Source of the DNA: Bacteroidota bacterium
Lineage (GTDB): Bacteria; Bacteroidota; Bacteroidia; Chitinophagales; Chitinophagaceae
Reading direction: 5' to 3'
DNA length: 39,760 bases
Assembly: GCA_018971025.1 (NCBI GenBank)
Contig: JAGWVE010000013.1
Location: 1 to 39,760 of the forward strand
Below are positions 1-7,121 of the stretch, one piece after another; the stretch's first letter is position 1; each line of letters opens with the position of its first letter. The notes beneath the pieces were generated by a model. That model was not told the origin of the DNA, searched no databases, and saw nothing but the letters and a program-made list of their open reading frames with translations. The position numbers and the translations under genes are program-made.

Positions 1-786
1 GGTCGTTCTACATGTTCTTATTTTTTACCTGATGGAAAACATATCATTTATGCATCTACGCATTTAGGTGCAGATTCTTGTCCGCCAACACCGGATAGAG
101 CAAAATATGGTAACAAATACATTTGGCCACTCTATAATAGTTACGACATTTTTATGGCTGACATGTCAGGTAAAATTGTAAAACAAATTACACACGCAAA
201 AGGATATGATGCAGAAGCAACACTTTCACCGGACGGTAAAAAAATGATTTATTGTTCTGATAAAAGTGGTGATTTAGAACTCTATGTAATGGATTTAAAA
301 TCGGGTAAAGAAATGCGTGTAACCAACGAGCTAGGATATGATGGTGGTGCATGGTTTAGCCCAGACGGTACAAAAATTGTTTGGCGTGCTAGTAGGCCAA
401 AAACACCTGAAGCGATTAAAGAATACAAAGAATTACTTGCCGAAGGAATGGTGGCGCCTACCAATATGGAAGTGTTTGTGGCCAATGCCGATGGTTCTAA
501 TGCCAAACAAATTACAGCGCTTGGCCAGGCCAATTGGGCGCCTAATTTTACGCCCGATGGTAAGCATATTATTTTTTGTAGCAACCACGAATACAAAAGA
601 GGCTTTCCATTTAATATGTACCTCATCGATTTAGAAGGGAAGGGGTTAGAAAAAATTAGTAGAGACAAAGGTTTTGACGCGTTCCCTATGTTTAGCCCTG
701 ATGGTAAAAAAATTATTTTCGCTTCTAACCGTAACAATGGTGGCACAAGAGATACCAACTTGTTTGTTGCAGAGTGGGTAGAATAA
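1..786 (+). CDS. TolB-like PD40 beta-propeller protein, 5' end missing
   Basis: The frame is open from base 1, so the start lies outside the window; 261 residues are visible. At least four PD40/WD40-like blades can be read from their recurring cores: FLPDGKHIIYAS, LSPDGKKMIYCS, FSPDGTKIVWRA, FTPDGKHIIFCS and FSPDGKKIIFAS. Such blades form the propeller of TolB and of many periplasmic or outer-membrane-associated Bacteroidota proteins. The visible part has no peptidase or OmpA domain, and the protein ends directly after the last blade (NLFVAEWVE). The ATG at 154 is internal, because propeller repeats continue upstream of it. The exact role cannot be told from this fragment; a protein-binding scaffold is the usual inference. 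The next gene follows after 37 bases on the same strand. Confidence 0.8.
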   Translation, partial: GRSTCSYFLPDGKHIIYASTHLGADSCPPTPDRAKYGNKYIWPLYNSYDIFMADMSGKIVKQITHAKGYDAEATLSPDGKKMIYCSDKSGDLELYVMDLKSGKEMRVTNELGYDGGAWFSPDGTKIVWRASRPKTPEAIKEYKELLAEGMVAPTNMEVFVANADGSNAKQITALGQANWAPNFTPDGKHIIFCSNHEYKRGFPFNMYLIDLEGKGLEKISRDKGFDAFPMFSPDGKKIIFASNRNNGGTRDTNLFVAEWVE

Positions 787-823
787 ATCAAAACTGCTAT
801 ATTAGCACCACAAAACAAACACT

Positions 824-1297
824 ATGGCAACAGGACTTTTGCATTTGCATAATTTTTTACGTTGGGTTATTATTGTTCTTTTAGTTCTTTCTATTGTAAA
901 AGCATATACTGGATGGCAGTCTAAAAAAGAGTTTGCAGCTGCAGATAAAAAAACCTGGCTCTTTACGATGATTGCCGGTCATATCACTTTGCTATTGGGT
1001 TTGTATCAAGTGTTATTTGGTCGCATTGGAATTTTTACAACAGAGGTTGCCGCTGGTACGTCTGTAATGAAAGATAAATTTTTACGTTTCTTTTGGGTAG
1101 AGCATCCAGTTACCATGATTGCTGCGATTGTTTTTTTAACACTTGCCCATGGTGTTGCTAAAAAGAATTTGGATAGCACTACCAAGTATAAAAAAGCGTT
1201 TTACTTTTTTGTCATTGCGCTGGTATTAATATTAGCGGGTGTGCCTTGGCCATTTAGAGGCATAGAAATTGCGCGTCCACTATTTCCGGGCATGTAA
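824..1297 (+). CDS. Small four-helix membrane protein, cytochrome-b-like, function unknown
   Basis: A 157-residue protein made mostly of four hydrophobic helices, at roughly residues 10-27, 46-64, 92-112 and 125-142. The N-terminus carries a His-rich stretch (LLHLHNFLRWV), and further His residues lie near or in the helices (GHITLL, VEHPVTM, LAHGVAKK). Paired histidines in a small four-helix bundle resemble cytochrome-b or CopD-like proteins. Short proteins of this look are common and uncharacterised in Bacteroidota, so haem binding is an inference. It follows the propeller gene by 37 bases and may be cotranscribed with it. It converges on the phosphodiesterase gene, with 10 bases between the stop codons. 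Confidence 0.75.
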   Translation: MATGLLHLHNFLRWVIIVLLVLSIVKAYTGWQSKKEFAAADKKTWLFTMIAGHITLLLGLYQVLFGRIGIFTTEVAAGTSVMKDKFLRFFWVEHPVTMIAAIVFLTLAHGVAKKNLDSTTKYKKAFYFFVIALVLILAGVPWPFRGIEIARPLFPGM

Positions 1298-1307
1298 TTT
1301 TAATGGC

Positions 1308-1805
1308 TTATACCCTTGTTCCGAGTTCTATAATTTGACAGTTTTTAATGTCGGTCCCGTCAATGTCTATTTTGATGAGGGTTCTCACTTTTTGCCAGCC
1401 TTGTTTTCCTGCGGCTCCTGGATTAATGTGTAAGCAAGCCATAGCTGGGTCATAAATTACTTTTAATATATGGCTATGACCACTTATAAATAACTTAGGT
1501 TTATAAGCTGCAATGAGGGGTTTTGTTACTTTATTGTAATTGGGAGGGTAGCCGCCTATATGAAATAGCATGACCCTAACGCCTTCTATCTCAAATTGAG
1601 CACACTCCTCAAATTCGGACCTAATATCTTGTCCATCAATGTTTCCGTAAACACCCCTAAGGGGCTTGATGGCGCGAAGCTTCTGGGCTACTTCATAACT
1701 GCCAAAATCGCCAGCATGCCATATTTCGTCGCAATCTGCAAAGTGAGTGGCTACTTTGGGGTCCAAATAGCTATGGGTATCTGAAATAAGGCCAATTCGT
1801 TTCAT
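1308..1805 (-). CDS. YfcE/MJ0936-type metallophosphoesterase
   Basis: A 165-residue protein that fits the small YfcE/MJ0936 calcineurin-like phosphodiesterase family in length and motif order. The motifs are SDTHSYLD at the N-terminus (metal ligands D9 and H11), WHAGDFG, YGNIDGQ, MLFHIGG, SGHSH, and HINPGAAG near the C-terminus. These positions hold the two metal ions in this family, and members hydrolyse phosphodiesters in vitro. The physiological substrate is not known for most of them. It is probably cytoplasmic because no signal peptide is seen. The ATG at 1805 puts the SDTH motif at the expected distance from the N-terminus. It is transcribed divergently from the DUF4369-thioredoxin gene, with 113 bases between them. 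Confidence 0.88.
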   Translation of the reverse strand: MKRIGLISDTHSYLDPKVATHFADCDEIWHAGDFGSYEVAQKLRAIKPLRGVYGNIDGQDIRSEFEECAQFEIEGVRVMLFHIGGYPPNYNKVTKPLIAAYKPKLFISGHSHILKVIYDPAMACLHINPGAAGKQGWQKVRTLIKIDIDGTDIKNCQIIELGTRV

Positions 1806-1918
1806 GGATGAGTGGTAAGCGTTGCAAACTACTCAATATTGGCATGTTTGAACCTAATTTTTATAATTATCGGGGCTTTAGTATATTCGTTTCTATATAG
1901 TAATCGAAAAATTAAATC

Positions 1919-3061
1919 ATGAAAAAATTAGTACTCGCTTTATTTGTGTTTGCTTCATTTGTTGCAACCGCTCAAGAAGCAAAAGATTTTACCGTTAATG
2001 GTACCCTTCAAAATATTGCTTTACCTGTTAACAAGGTATTCTATTCATATAGAGCAGACGGCGTAACTGTTAGAGATAGTATTGTTGTTGCCGACGGAAA
2101 ATATAGTTTCTCAGGAAAAATAGCGGAGCCTTTAATGGTTACCATTTTTGTTCGTTATAAAAATGATGCCGAAGGAAAGCCTATTAAAATGTTTCAACCG
2201 CGTGACTATACATCTGTGTTTGTAACACCAGGAACCATTCAAGTAAGTTCGGTAGATTCTTTTAGTAATATAAAAGTGAAAGGATCTAAGGCCCACGAAG
2301 CCTACCTTGCTTTAACAGAAAAAACAAAGCCGGTTAATGACAAAATGCAAGCGGCTAATAAAGAATATAGTGCTGCTTATAAAGCAAAAGATTCTGCTGC
2401 AATGAAAACCTTAGATGCCACTTTTGATGCATTGGATGCAGAGATGAAAGAAGTGTACAAAGCTTACTTAGCAAACAACAATAATTCTCCAATTGCGATG
2501 TACGCGCTAGGTCAGATGGCTGGTTGGGATATCAATCCAGAAGTTGTGGAGCCTATTTATAAAGGTTTGTCTGAAGCGGCCCGCGCCACCCCAAGTGGAA
2601 AGGCATTTGCTGGTAAAATCGAAACTGCTAAAAAAACATCGGTAGGCGCCATGGCTATGGACTTTACCCAAAACGACACGTTGGATGTGCCTGTTTCATT
2701 AGCAAGCTTTAAAGGTAAATATGTACTGATTGATTTTTGGGCGAGCTGGTGCGGTCCTTGCCGTCAAGAAAACCCAAATGTGGTAAAAGCCTTCCAAACA
2801 TACAATGCTAAAGGTTTTACGGTGTTAGGTGTAAGCTTAGACCAACCGGGTGCTAAAGACAAATGGATGAAGGCGATTCATGACGACAAATTAACTTGGA
2901 CGCATGTGTCTGATTTAAAGTATTGGGACAATCAAGTTGCCAAACAATATGGTATTCAAGCAATTCCGCAAAACTTCCTCGTTGACCCTGCTGGCAAGAT
3001 CATTGCCAAGAATATTAGGGGCGAAGAGCTGGCTAACAAATTGGCTACCATTTTCAAATAA
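1919..3061 (+). CDS. Periplasmic DUF4369-thioredoxin (TlpA/AhpC-TSA type) oxidoreductase
   Basis: A 380-residue exported redox protein. Residues 1-18 form a signal peptide (MKKLVLALFVFASFVATA-Q). Residues about 22-130 match the Bacteroidota DUF4369 beta-sandwich that precedes thioredoxin domains. The middle (about 130-240) is helical and Lys/Ala-rich. Residues about 245-380 form a TlpA/ResA-like thioredoxin fold with WASWCGPCRQ (active-site C278 and C281) and the cis-proline loop IQAIPQNFLVDP. Such proteins reduce disulfides in periplasmic or cytochrome-c-maturation substrates; the precise partner is unknown. It stands alone, with 117 bases separating it from infA. No convincing consensus promoter was found in its 113-base upstream gap. 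Confidence 0.88.
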   Translation: MKKLVLALFVFASFVATAQEAKDFTVNGTLQNIALPVNKVFYSYRADGVTVRDSIVVADGKYSFSGKIAEPLMVTIFVRYKNDAEGKPIKMFQPRDYTSVFVTPGTIQVSSVDSFSNIKVKGSKAHEAYLALTEKTKPVNDKMQAANKEYSAAYKAKDSAAMKTLDATFDALDAEMKEVYKAYLANNNNSPIAMYALGQMAGWDINPEVVEPIYKGLSEAARATPSGKAFAGKIETAKKTSVGAMAMDFTQNDTLDVPVSLASFKGKYVLIDFWASWCGPCRQENPNVVKAFQTYNAKGFTVLGVSLDQPGAKDKWMKAIHDDKLTWTHVSDLKYWDNQVAKQYGIQAIPQNFLVDPAGKIIAKNIRGEELANKLATIFK

Positions 3062-3154
3062 CCAAAATAACAGTTGAAAATCAAGGAGTTACGTAATTTT
3101 TCACAAATTCTGTAAATTTTTCCCCGTTTTCTTCGTATTTCGGTTGCATTCTAA

Positions 3155-3162
3155 TATCTTTG
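3155..3162 (+). promoter_or_regulatory. Putative Bacteroidota -7 element upstream of infA
   Basis: TATCTTTG matches the TAnnTTTG -7 consensus. A TTC, one base from the -33 TTG, lies 20 bases upstream at 3132-3134. Transcription would start near 3168, leaving only about 10 bases of leader before the infA ATG at 3179. This promoter would drive the alpha ribosomal operon. Confidence 0.5.
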
Positions 3163-3178
3163 CAGCCCCAAAAATTGT

Positions 3179-3397
3179 ATGTCTAAACAACCGTTGATCA
3201 AACAAGATGGAGTTATTCTAGAAGCACTGAGCAATGCTATGTTCAGAGTTAAGCTAGAAAATGGCCACGAAATATTGGCTACCATCTCAGGAAAAATGAG
3301 GATGCACTACATCAGAATTTTACCTGGCGACAAGGTCGGCGTTGAAATGAGTCCATACGATTTAAGTAGGGGTCGGATTATTTTTAGGTACAAATAA
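3179..3397 (+). CDS. infA: Translation initiation factor IF-1
   Basis: A 72-residue OB-fold protein of exactly the usual IF-1 length. Diagnostic segments are [21 protein letters not shown] at the start, [27 protein letters not shown] in the middle and [11 protein letters not shown] at the end. IF-1 binds the 30S A site during initiation, alongside IF-2 and IF-3. It is the first gene of the alpha-type ribosomal cluster here. The preceding gene is an unrelated thioredoxin, so the spc-operon genes (secY, map) that often precede infA in Bacteroidota are not adjacent. A -7 element ends 16 bases before the ATG, implying a very short leader. rpmJ follows after 44 bases. Confidence 0.97.
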   Translation: MSKQPLIKQDGVILEALSNAMFRVKLENGHEILATISGKMRMHYIRILPGDKVGVEMSPYDLSRGRIIFRYK

Positions 3398-3441
3398 CCG
3401 AACAAGATAAACCGAATAACAACCAGACTAAAACTAAAGAG

Positions 3442-3558
3442 ATGAAAGTTAGAGCTTCAATCAAAAAGCGTAGTGCAGATTGCAAGATTGTTAAGCGCAA
3501 GGGTAAACTTTTTGTAATCAACAAAAAGAATCCTCGCTTTAAGCAACGTCAAGGATAA
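3442..3558 (+). CDS. rpmJ: 50S ribosomal protein L36 (zinc-independent form)
   Basis: A 38-codon gene encoding [20 protein letters not shown] followed by [18 protein letters not shown]. Both ends (MKVRAS and NPRFKQRQG) are diagnostic of L36. The zinc-binding form carries CxxC, a third Cys and a His; here only Cys14 remains, with Ser, Asn and Phe near the other ligand sites, so this is the C-minus form. The position between infA and rpsM is conserved in bacteria. A terminator-like hairpin begins at the base after the stop codon. The gene is short enough to be missed by automated calling. Confidence 0.96.
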   Translation: MKVRASIKKRSADCKIVKRKGKLFVINKKNPRFKQRQG

Positions 3559-3598
3559 AATGAGTGGTGGCGCTGTTTTGCGCTTCATCATTTTTTTT
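3559..3598 (+). terminator. Terminator-like hairpin between rpmJ and rpsM
   Basis: AATGA (3559-3563) pairs with TCATT (3588-3592), and GCGC (3570-3573) with GCGC (3580-3583) around a TGTTTT loop. The intervening bases pair partly, with two bulges. A run of eight T follows (3591-3598). It has the form of an intrinsic terminator but lies inside the operon, so partial termination or attenuation is the likely role. Confidence 0.5.
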
Positions 3599-3642
3599 GA
3601 ATCAGTAACTACTAATAGTAAAATAAAATTTAAAAAAAGCAT

Positions 3643-4023
3643 ATGGCTCGTATTGCCGGTATTGACTTACCAAAAAACAAAAGAGGCGAAATTGGTCTGA
3701 CCTATATTTTTGGTATTGGTCGTTCAACTGCACAGTATATCTTAACCAAAGCAGGTATTGACTTTAATAAAAAAGTAAATACTTGGAATGATGAAGAACA
3801 AACTGCAATTCGTAACATCATCAACAGTGAGTTCAAAGTAGAAGGTGCTTTACGTAGTGAAGTTTCTATGAGTATTAAGCGTTTGTTAGACATCGCTTGT
3901 TACCGTGGTCTTCGTCACAGAAAAGGTTTACCTGTTCGTGGTCAACGTACCAAAACAAACAGCCGTACCAGAAAGGGTAAGCGTAAGACAGTTGCCGGTA
4001 AGAAAAAGGCACCTAAAAAATAA
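3643..4023 (+). CDS. rpsM: 30S ribosomal protein S13
   Basis: A 126-residue S13. It opens with [21 protein letters not shown] and the helix-two-turn-helix region [13 protein letters not shown], and contains the basic RNA-binding stretch [21 protein letters not shown]. It ends in the lysine-rich tail [18 protein letters not shown]13 sits in the head of the small subunit and contacts P-site tRNA and the large subunit. It is the first ribosomal gene after the internal rpmJ hairpin, with an 84-base A-rich leader. It is followed by an unusually long, structured 164-base spacer before rpsK. Confidence 0.97.
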   Translation: MARIAGIDLPKNKRGEIGLTYIFGIGRSTAQYILTKAGIDFNKKVNTWNDEEQTAIRNIINSEFKVEGALRSEVSMSIKRLLDIACYRGLRHRKGLPVRGQRTKTNSRTRKGKRKTVAGKKKAPKK

Positions 4024-4030
4024 TTAATCT

Positions 4031-4066
4031 GGTAAGAGCGGTGAACCCACCGCTTTTGCCATTTTT
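4031..4066 (+). terminator. Long hairpin after rpsM followed by a T run
   Basis: A 13-bp stem (4031-4043 with 4048-4060, loop AACC) contains two G-U pairs and has the core AGCGGTG/CACCGCT. T4062-4066 follow. It begins 8 bases after the rpsM stop. It looks like an attenuator or a weak terminator inside the alpha operon, or part of a larger regulatory RNA. Confidence 0.5.
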
Positions 4067-4098
4067 AATATACAAACCCAAAAGCTGTCGGATCGCCG

Positions 4099-4117
4099 CC
4101 TAATTCTAGTAATTAGG
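4099..4117 (+). other. Perfect 7-bp stem-loop in the rpsM-rpsK spacer
   Basis: CCTAATT (4099-4105) pairs with AATTAGG (4111-4117) around a CTAGT loop. Flanking CCGC (4096-4099, partly shared) and GCGG (4129-4132) could enclose it. It is the second of three hairpins in this spacer. No protein is encoded here. Confidence 0.4.
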
Positions 4118-4138
4118 ATGCAGGAGAAGCGGTTGGTA

Positions 4139-4164
4139 CCCAGGTTAATCTGGGGTTATTTTTT
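4139..4164 (+). terminator. Terminator-like hairpin just upstream of rpsK
   Basis: CCCAG (4139-4143) pairs with CTGGG (4150-4154) around GTTAAT, followed by GTTA and six T (4159-4164). It ends 23 bases before the rpsK ATG. This placement suits premature termination or occlusion of rpsK translation. Confidence 0.4.
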
Positions 4165-4187
4165 AAAGACTACCTCAAAAAACAAAA

Positions 4188-4598
4188 ATGGCTAAACCAC
4201 AAAAAGCGCAGAACAGTGCCAAAGCTGCTGCCAAAAAAAGAGTTGTAAAAGTAGATGCTGCTGGTGAAGTACGTATCTCTGCAACATTCAACAACATCAT
4301 CATTAGTTTTACCAACAAAACTGGCCAAGTAATTAGCTGGAGCAGTGCTGGTAAAATGGGCTTCAAAGGTTCTAAAAAGAATACACCATATGCCGCTCAA
4401 ATGGCTGCTGCTGATGCTGCGAAAGTAGCTTCTGACGCGGGTTTAAAGCGTGTAGATGTATTTGTTAAAGGACCAGGTTCTGGCCGTGAAGGTGCTATCC
4501 GTTCTATCGCACAATCAGGTATCGAAGTTACTTCTATCAAAGACGTAACACCAATGCCACACAATGGTTGTCGTCCTCCAAAACAAAGAAGAGTTTAA
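4188..4598 (+). CDS. rpsK: 30S ribosomal protein S11
   Basis: A 136-residue S11. The conserved core reads [20 protein letters not shown], then [20 protein letters not shown] and the phosphate-binding [15 protein letters not shown]. It ends with the typical [17 protein letters not shown]11 forms part of the platform of the 30S subunit near the mRNA exit. About 25 N-terminal residues rich in Ala and Lys precede the core, as in other Bacteroidota S11 proteins. The start at 4188 is supported by the A-rich leader directly upstream. It is preceded by a three-hairpin spacer and followed by a hairpin before rpsD. Confidence 0.97.
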   Translation: MAKPQKAQNSAKAAAKKRVVKVDAAGEVRISATFNNIIISFTNKTGQVISWSSAGKMGFKGSKKNTPYAAQMAAADAAKVASDAGLKRVDVFVKGPGSGREGAIRSIAQSGIEVTSIKDVTPMPHNGCRPPKQRRV

Positions 4599-4614
4599 TT
4601 ATTTTATTATACAG

Positions 4615-4653
4615 GGTGTATCATTCATTTTAGATTTTTAACAATGATACATC
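4615..4653 (+). other. Stem-loop between rpsK and rpsD
   Basis: An 11-bp stem (4615-4625 with 4643-4653, one G-U pair; core TGTATCATT/AATGATACA) closes a 17-base AT-rich loop. No T run follows, so it is unlikely to be an intrinsic terminator. A leader element or processing site is possible. It lies 56 bases before rpsD. Confidence 0.5.
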
Positions 4654-4709
4654 GTCATTAAAAAATCACAAAAAAGGTCCGCAGCCTCATAAAAATTGCG
4701 TTAAAAAAA

Positions 4710-5315
4710 ATGGCACGTTATACAGGTCCAAAAACAAAAATCTCCAGAATCTTTGGAGAGCCAATCTTAGGAAATGGCAAATGGTTGGGTAAAAACAGCA
4801 ACCCTCCAGGTCAACACGGAGCAGCACGTAAGCGTAAGAGCTTAGGTGAATACGCTTTACAATTACGTGAAAAGCAAAAAGCTAAATATACCTATGGTGT
4901 ATTAGAGCGCCAATTCCGTAAAACATTTGAAGAAGCAGCTCGCTTAAAAGGTGTTACCGGTGAAAACTTGATCAAATTATTAGAAGCTCGTTTAGATAAC
5001 ACAGTTTTCCGTATGGGTTTAACAGCTAGTCGTCCAGAAGCACGTCAGTTGGTTAACCACAAGCACGTAACTGTAAACGGCGAAATCATGAACGTTCCTT
5101 CTTACACATGTAAGCCAGGTGATGTGATTGGTTACCGTCCAAAAAGTGCTCATAATTCTGCATTAACTAGCAAGAGCCGTGGTAAAAATCCTAAGTTCGG
5201 TTGGTTAGATTGGAACGAAAATGAAAAGAAAGGAACTTTCATCACTTTCCCTGAAAGAGAGAATGTACCTGAAAACATTAAGGAGCAACTAATCGTAGAA
5301 TTGTACTCTAAATAA
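4710..5315 (+). CDS. rpsD: 30S ribosomal protein S4 (zinc-independent form)
   Basis: A 201-residue S4 of standard length. It begins MARYTGPKTKISRIFGEPI and contains PPGQHGAARKRKSLGEYALQ in the N-terminal region. The S4 RNA-binding domain covers about residues 90-155, with LEARLDNTVFRMGLTASRPE and ARQLVNHKHVTVNG. The N-terminal zinc-binding cysteines of C-plus S4 proteins are absent. S4 nucleates assembly of the 30S body, and in Escherichia coli it represses the alpha operon by binding the rpsM leader. Whether it does so here is unknown, but the structured spacers of this operon are candidate targets. Confidence 0.97.
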   Translation: MARYTGPKTKISRIFGEPILGNGKWLGKNSNPPGQHGAARKRKSLGEYALQLREKQKAKYTYGVLERQFRKTFEEAARLKGVTGENLIKLLEARLDNTVFRMGLTASRPEARQLVNHKHVTVNGEIMNVPSYTCKPGDVIGYRPKSAHNSALTSKSRGKNPKFGWLDWNENEKKGTFITFPERENVPENIKEQLIVELYSK

Positions 5316-5333
5316 TACGTACTAAATCCAATT

Positions 5334-5356
5334 TCCGGTTTCAATATTGACCCGGA
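5334..5356 (+). other. Stem-loop upstream of rpoA
   Basis: TCCGG (5334-5338) pairs with CCGGA (5352-5356), enclosing the palindrome TCAATATTGA (5341-5350), which extends the stem after a small internal loop. It ends 26 bases before the rpoA ATG and has no T run. It is likely a leader structure or processing site. Confidence 0.4.
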
Positions 5357-5382
5357 CAAACTAATAAAAAACAAGTTTTAAT

Positions 5383-6384
5383 ATGGCCATATTAAGCTTT
5401 CAAAAACCAGACAAAATTGTTCTACAAAAAGCAACTGAGTTTGACGGACAATTTGAATTCCGTCCTTTAGAACCAGGCTTTGGTTTAACAATCGGTAATG
5501 CCTTACGTAGAGTATTACTTAGCTCACTGGAAGGATATGCAATTGTAGGTATCAAAATCGAAGGTGTAGACCACGAGTTTGCTACTATTAAAGGTATAAC
5601 AGAAGATGTAACTGAAATCATATTAAACTTGAAGCAAGTGCGTTTCAAGAAAAATGTTGATCATGAAGTTGCAACAGAAAAAATCAATTTATCTATCAAA
5701 GGTCGTACCGAATTTAATGCAGGTATGATTGGTGAATTATCTCAACATTTTCAGGTGATGAATCCTGAGTTGAGCATTTGCACCATGGATACAACTTCTA
5801 AAATGGATATCGAATTAACGATTTCAAAAGGTCGTGGTTATATCCCTGCAGAAGAAAATAAAATTAAAGATGCTCCTTTTGGATACATCGCGATCGATTC
5901 TATTCACACGCCAATCAAAAACGTTAAATACGCTATTGAAAACTACCGTGTAGAACAAAGAACGGACTACGAAAAATTAATCTTAGACGTAGCCACAGAT
6001 GGTACCATTCATCCTGAAGATGCTGTAAAGCAAGCTTCTCGTATTCTTATCCAACACCTTATGATCATTACGGATGAAAACATCACGTTTGATAATAAAG
6101 AAGATAAGAAAGAAGATGTAGTGGATGAGCATGTTTTACAATTACGTAAAGTGCTTAAAACACCACTAGAAGATTTAGATCTTTCTGTACGTGCATTTAA
6201 CTGTTTAAAAGCAGCTAAAATCAATAGCTTAAGCGAACTTGTTCAATACGAGCAAGAAGACCTTATGAAATTCAGAAACTTTGGTCAAAAGTCATTGTCT
6301 GAAATTGAGCAAGTGTTAACTGAAAGAGGCCTAAGCTTTGGTATGGATTTAGGTAAATTAGGTTTAGATAATCTAGATAATTAA
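5383..6384 (+). CDS. rpoA: DNA-directed RNA polymerase subunit alpha
   Basis: A 333-residue alpha subunit with both domains. The N-terminal assembly and dimerisation domain covers about residues 1-235 and includes EFRPLEPGFGLTIGNALRRVLLSSLEGYAI. An acidic linker with Lys/Glu/Asp (DNKEDKKEDVVDEH) follows. The C-terminal domain covers about 255-325 and contains the helix-hairpin-helix segment LDLSVRAFNCLKAAKINSLSEL and FGQKSLSEIEQVL. The dimer scaffolds beta and beta', and the C-terminal domain contacts upstream promoter DNA and activators. Its position between rpsD and rplQ is the conserved alpha-operon order. Confidence 0.98.
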   Translation: MAILSFQKPDKIVLQKATEFDGQFEFRPLEPGFGLTIGNALRRVLLSSLEGYAIVGIKIEGVDHEFATIKGITEDVTEIILNLKQVRFKKNVDHEVATEKINLSIKGRTEFNAGMIGELSQHFQVMNPELSICTMDTTSKMDIELTISKGRGYIPAEENKIKDAPFGYIAIDSIHTPIKNVKYAIENYRVEQRTDYEKLILDVATDGTIHPEDAVKQASRILIQHLMIITDENITFDNKEDKKEDVVDEHVLQLRKVLKTPLEDLDLSVRAFNCLKAAKINSLSELVQYEQEDLMKFRNFGQKSLSEIEQVLTERGLSFGMDLGKLGLDNLDN

Positions 6385-6389
6385 TAAAC

Positions 6390-6437
6390 GGGCTCAGCCC
6401 ATTATTCACGCCTTACAATTCCTGACACGGTGTAAGG
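6390..6437 (+). other. Two stem-loops between rpoA and rplQ
   Basis: GGGC (6390-6393) pairs with GCCC (6397-6400) across TCA. Then CCTTACA (6411-6417) pairs with TGTAAGG (6431-6437) across a 13-base loop. The second ends 16 bases before the rplQ ATG, close enough to affect ribosome access. There is no T run. Confidence 0.45.
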
Positions 6438-6453
6438 ATTAAAAACAAAAGTC

Positions 6454-6990
6454 ATGCGTCACGGAGACAAAATCAACAACCTAGGCCGTAAAAAAGCACA
6501 TAGGGAAGCATTGTTAGCCAATTTGGCTAGCCAGTTAATTACGCACAAGCGTATCGTTACTACTTTAGCAAAAGCTAAAGCTTTAAGAACATACGTAGAG
6601 CCGTTAATTACAAAAACTAAAAAGAGCGATAACAAAGAAACAATCATGCACCAGCATAGAATTGTTTTCAGTTACTTACAAGACAAAGAAGCTGTAAAAG
6701 AACTATTTACTGTGGTAGGTCCTAAAGTAGCAGGTCGTCCGGGTGGTTATACGCGTATCCTTAAATTAGGCATCCGTCCTGGGGATAATGCAGAAAAAGC
6801 AATGATTGAATTAGTAGATTTCAATGAAATCTATGGTAATTCAGTGAATGCAGCAGCTGAGCCAGCTAAAAAAACACGTCGTAGCCGTGCAACCAGCAAA
6901 AAAGCTGAAGTTGCTGAAGCAGAAGTGGTAGCTGAAACACCAGCCGCTGAACCAACCGCAGATTCTTCATCTGATAATGCAGCTGAATAA
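6454..6990 (+). CDS. rplQ: 50S ribosomal protein L17 with acidic C-terminal tail
   Basis: The L17 core covers about residues 1-125, starting [20 protein letters not shown] with [18 protein letters not shown], and ending with [25 protein letters not shown]17 lies near the peptide exit of the 50S subunit. At 178 residues it is about 50 longer than the Escherichia coli protein. The extra tail is low in complexity: a basic [12 protein letters not shown] patch, then an Ala/Glu-rich segment ([16 protein letters not shown]). Such tails are frequent in Bacteroidota L17. It closes the operon and is followed by a strong terminator. Confidence 0.96.
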   Translation: MRHGDKINNLGRKKAHREALLANLASQLITHKRIVTTLAKAKALRTYVEPLITKTKKSDNKETIMHQHRIVFSYLQDKEAVKELFTVVGPKVAGRPGGYTRILKLGIRPGDNAEKAMIELVDFNEIYGNSVNAAAEPAKKTRRSRATSKKAEVAEAEVVAETPAAEPTADSSSDNAAE

Positions 6991-7011
6991 TTTGTAAAGG
7001 TATTATTACAT

Positions 7012-7042
7012 AAAAGGCAAGGCTTTAGTCTTGCCTTTTTTT
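7012..7042 (+). terminator. Strong intrinsic terminator of the alpha operon
   Basis: A perfect 10-bp stem AAAAGGCAAG (7012-7021) with CTTGCCTTTT (7030-7039) across an 8-base loop, running into a T tract ending at 7042. It begins 22 bases after the rplQ stop. This is the clear end of the ribosomal transcription unit. Confidence 0.9.
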
Positions 7043-7121
7043 ATGTGTAAAAAAAAATAAGGAGATACAAGAGAATTAAACTTTTTTTGTACCATCAAAC
7101 AAATCGAAAACTAGTATTTCA

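Noticed and set aside
154-156. ATG at 154 as start of the first gene
   Set aside because: The frame is open to base 1 and propeller-blade sequence continues upstream, so the gene is truncated by the window edge.
282-818. 178-codon minus-strand frame opposite the TolB-like gene
   Set aside because: It is the complement of conserved PD40 repeats, has no family features, and overlaps a clear gene completely.
3709-3724. Short internal repeat TTTTTGGTATTGG in rpsM and similar words elsewhere
   Set aside because: Coding-driven similarity (FGIG) with no regular spacing; not a repeat element or CRISPR.
7082-7089. Possible -7 element (TTTTTTTG) for carA
   Set aside because: The TA is missing and no TTG lies at the right distance; it is a poly-T chance match.
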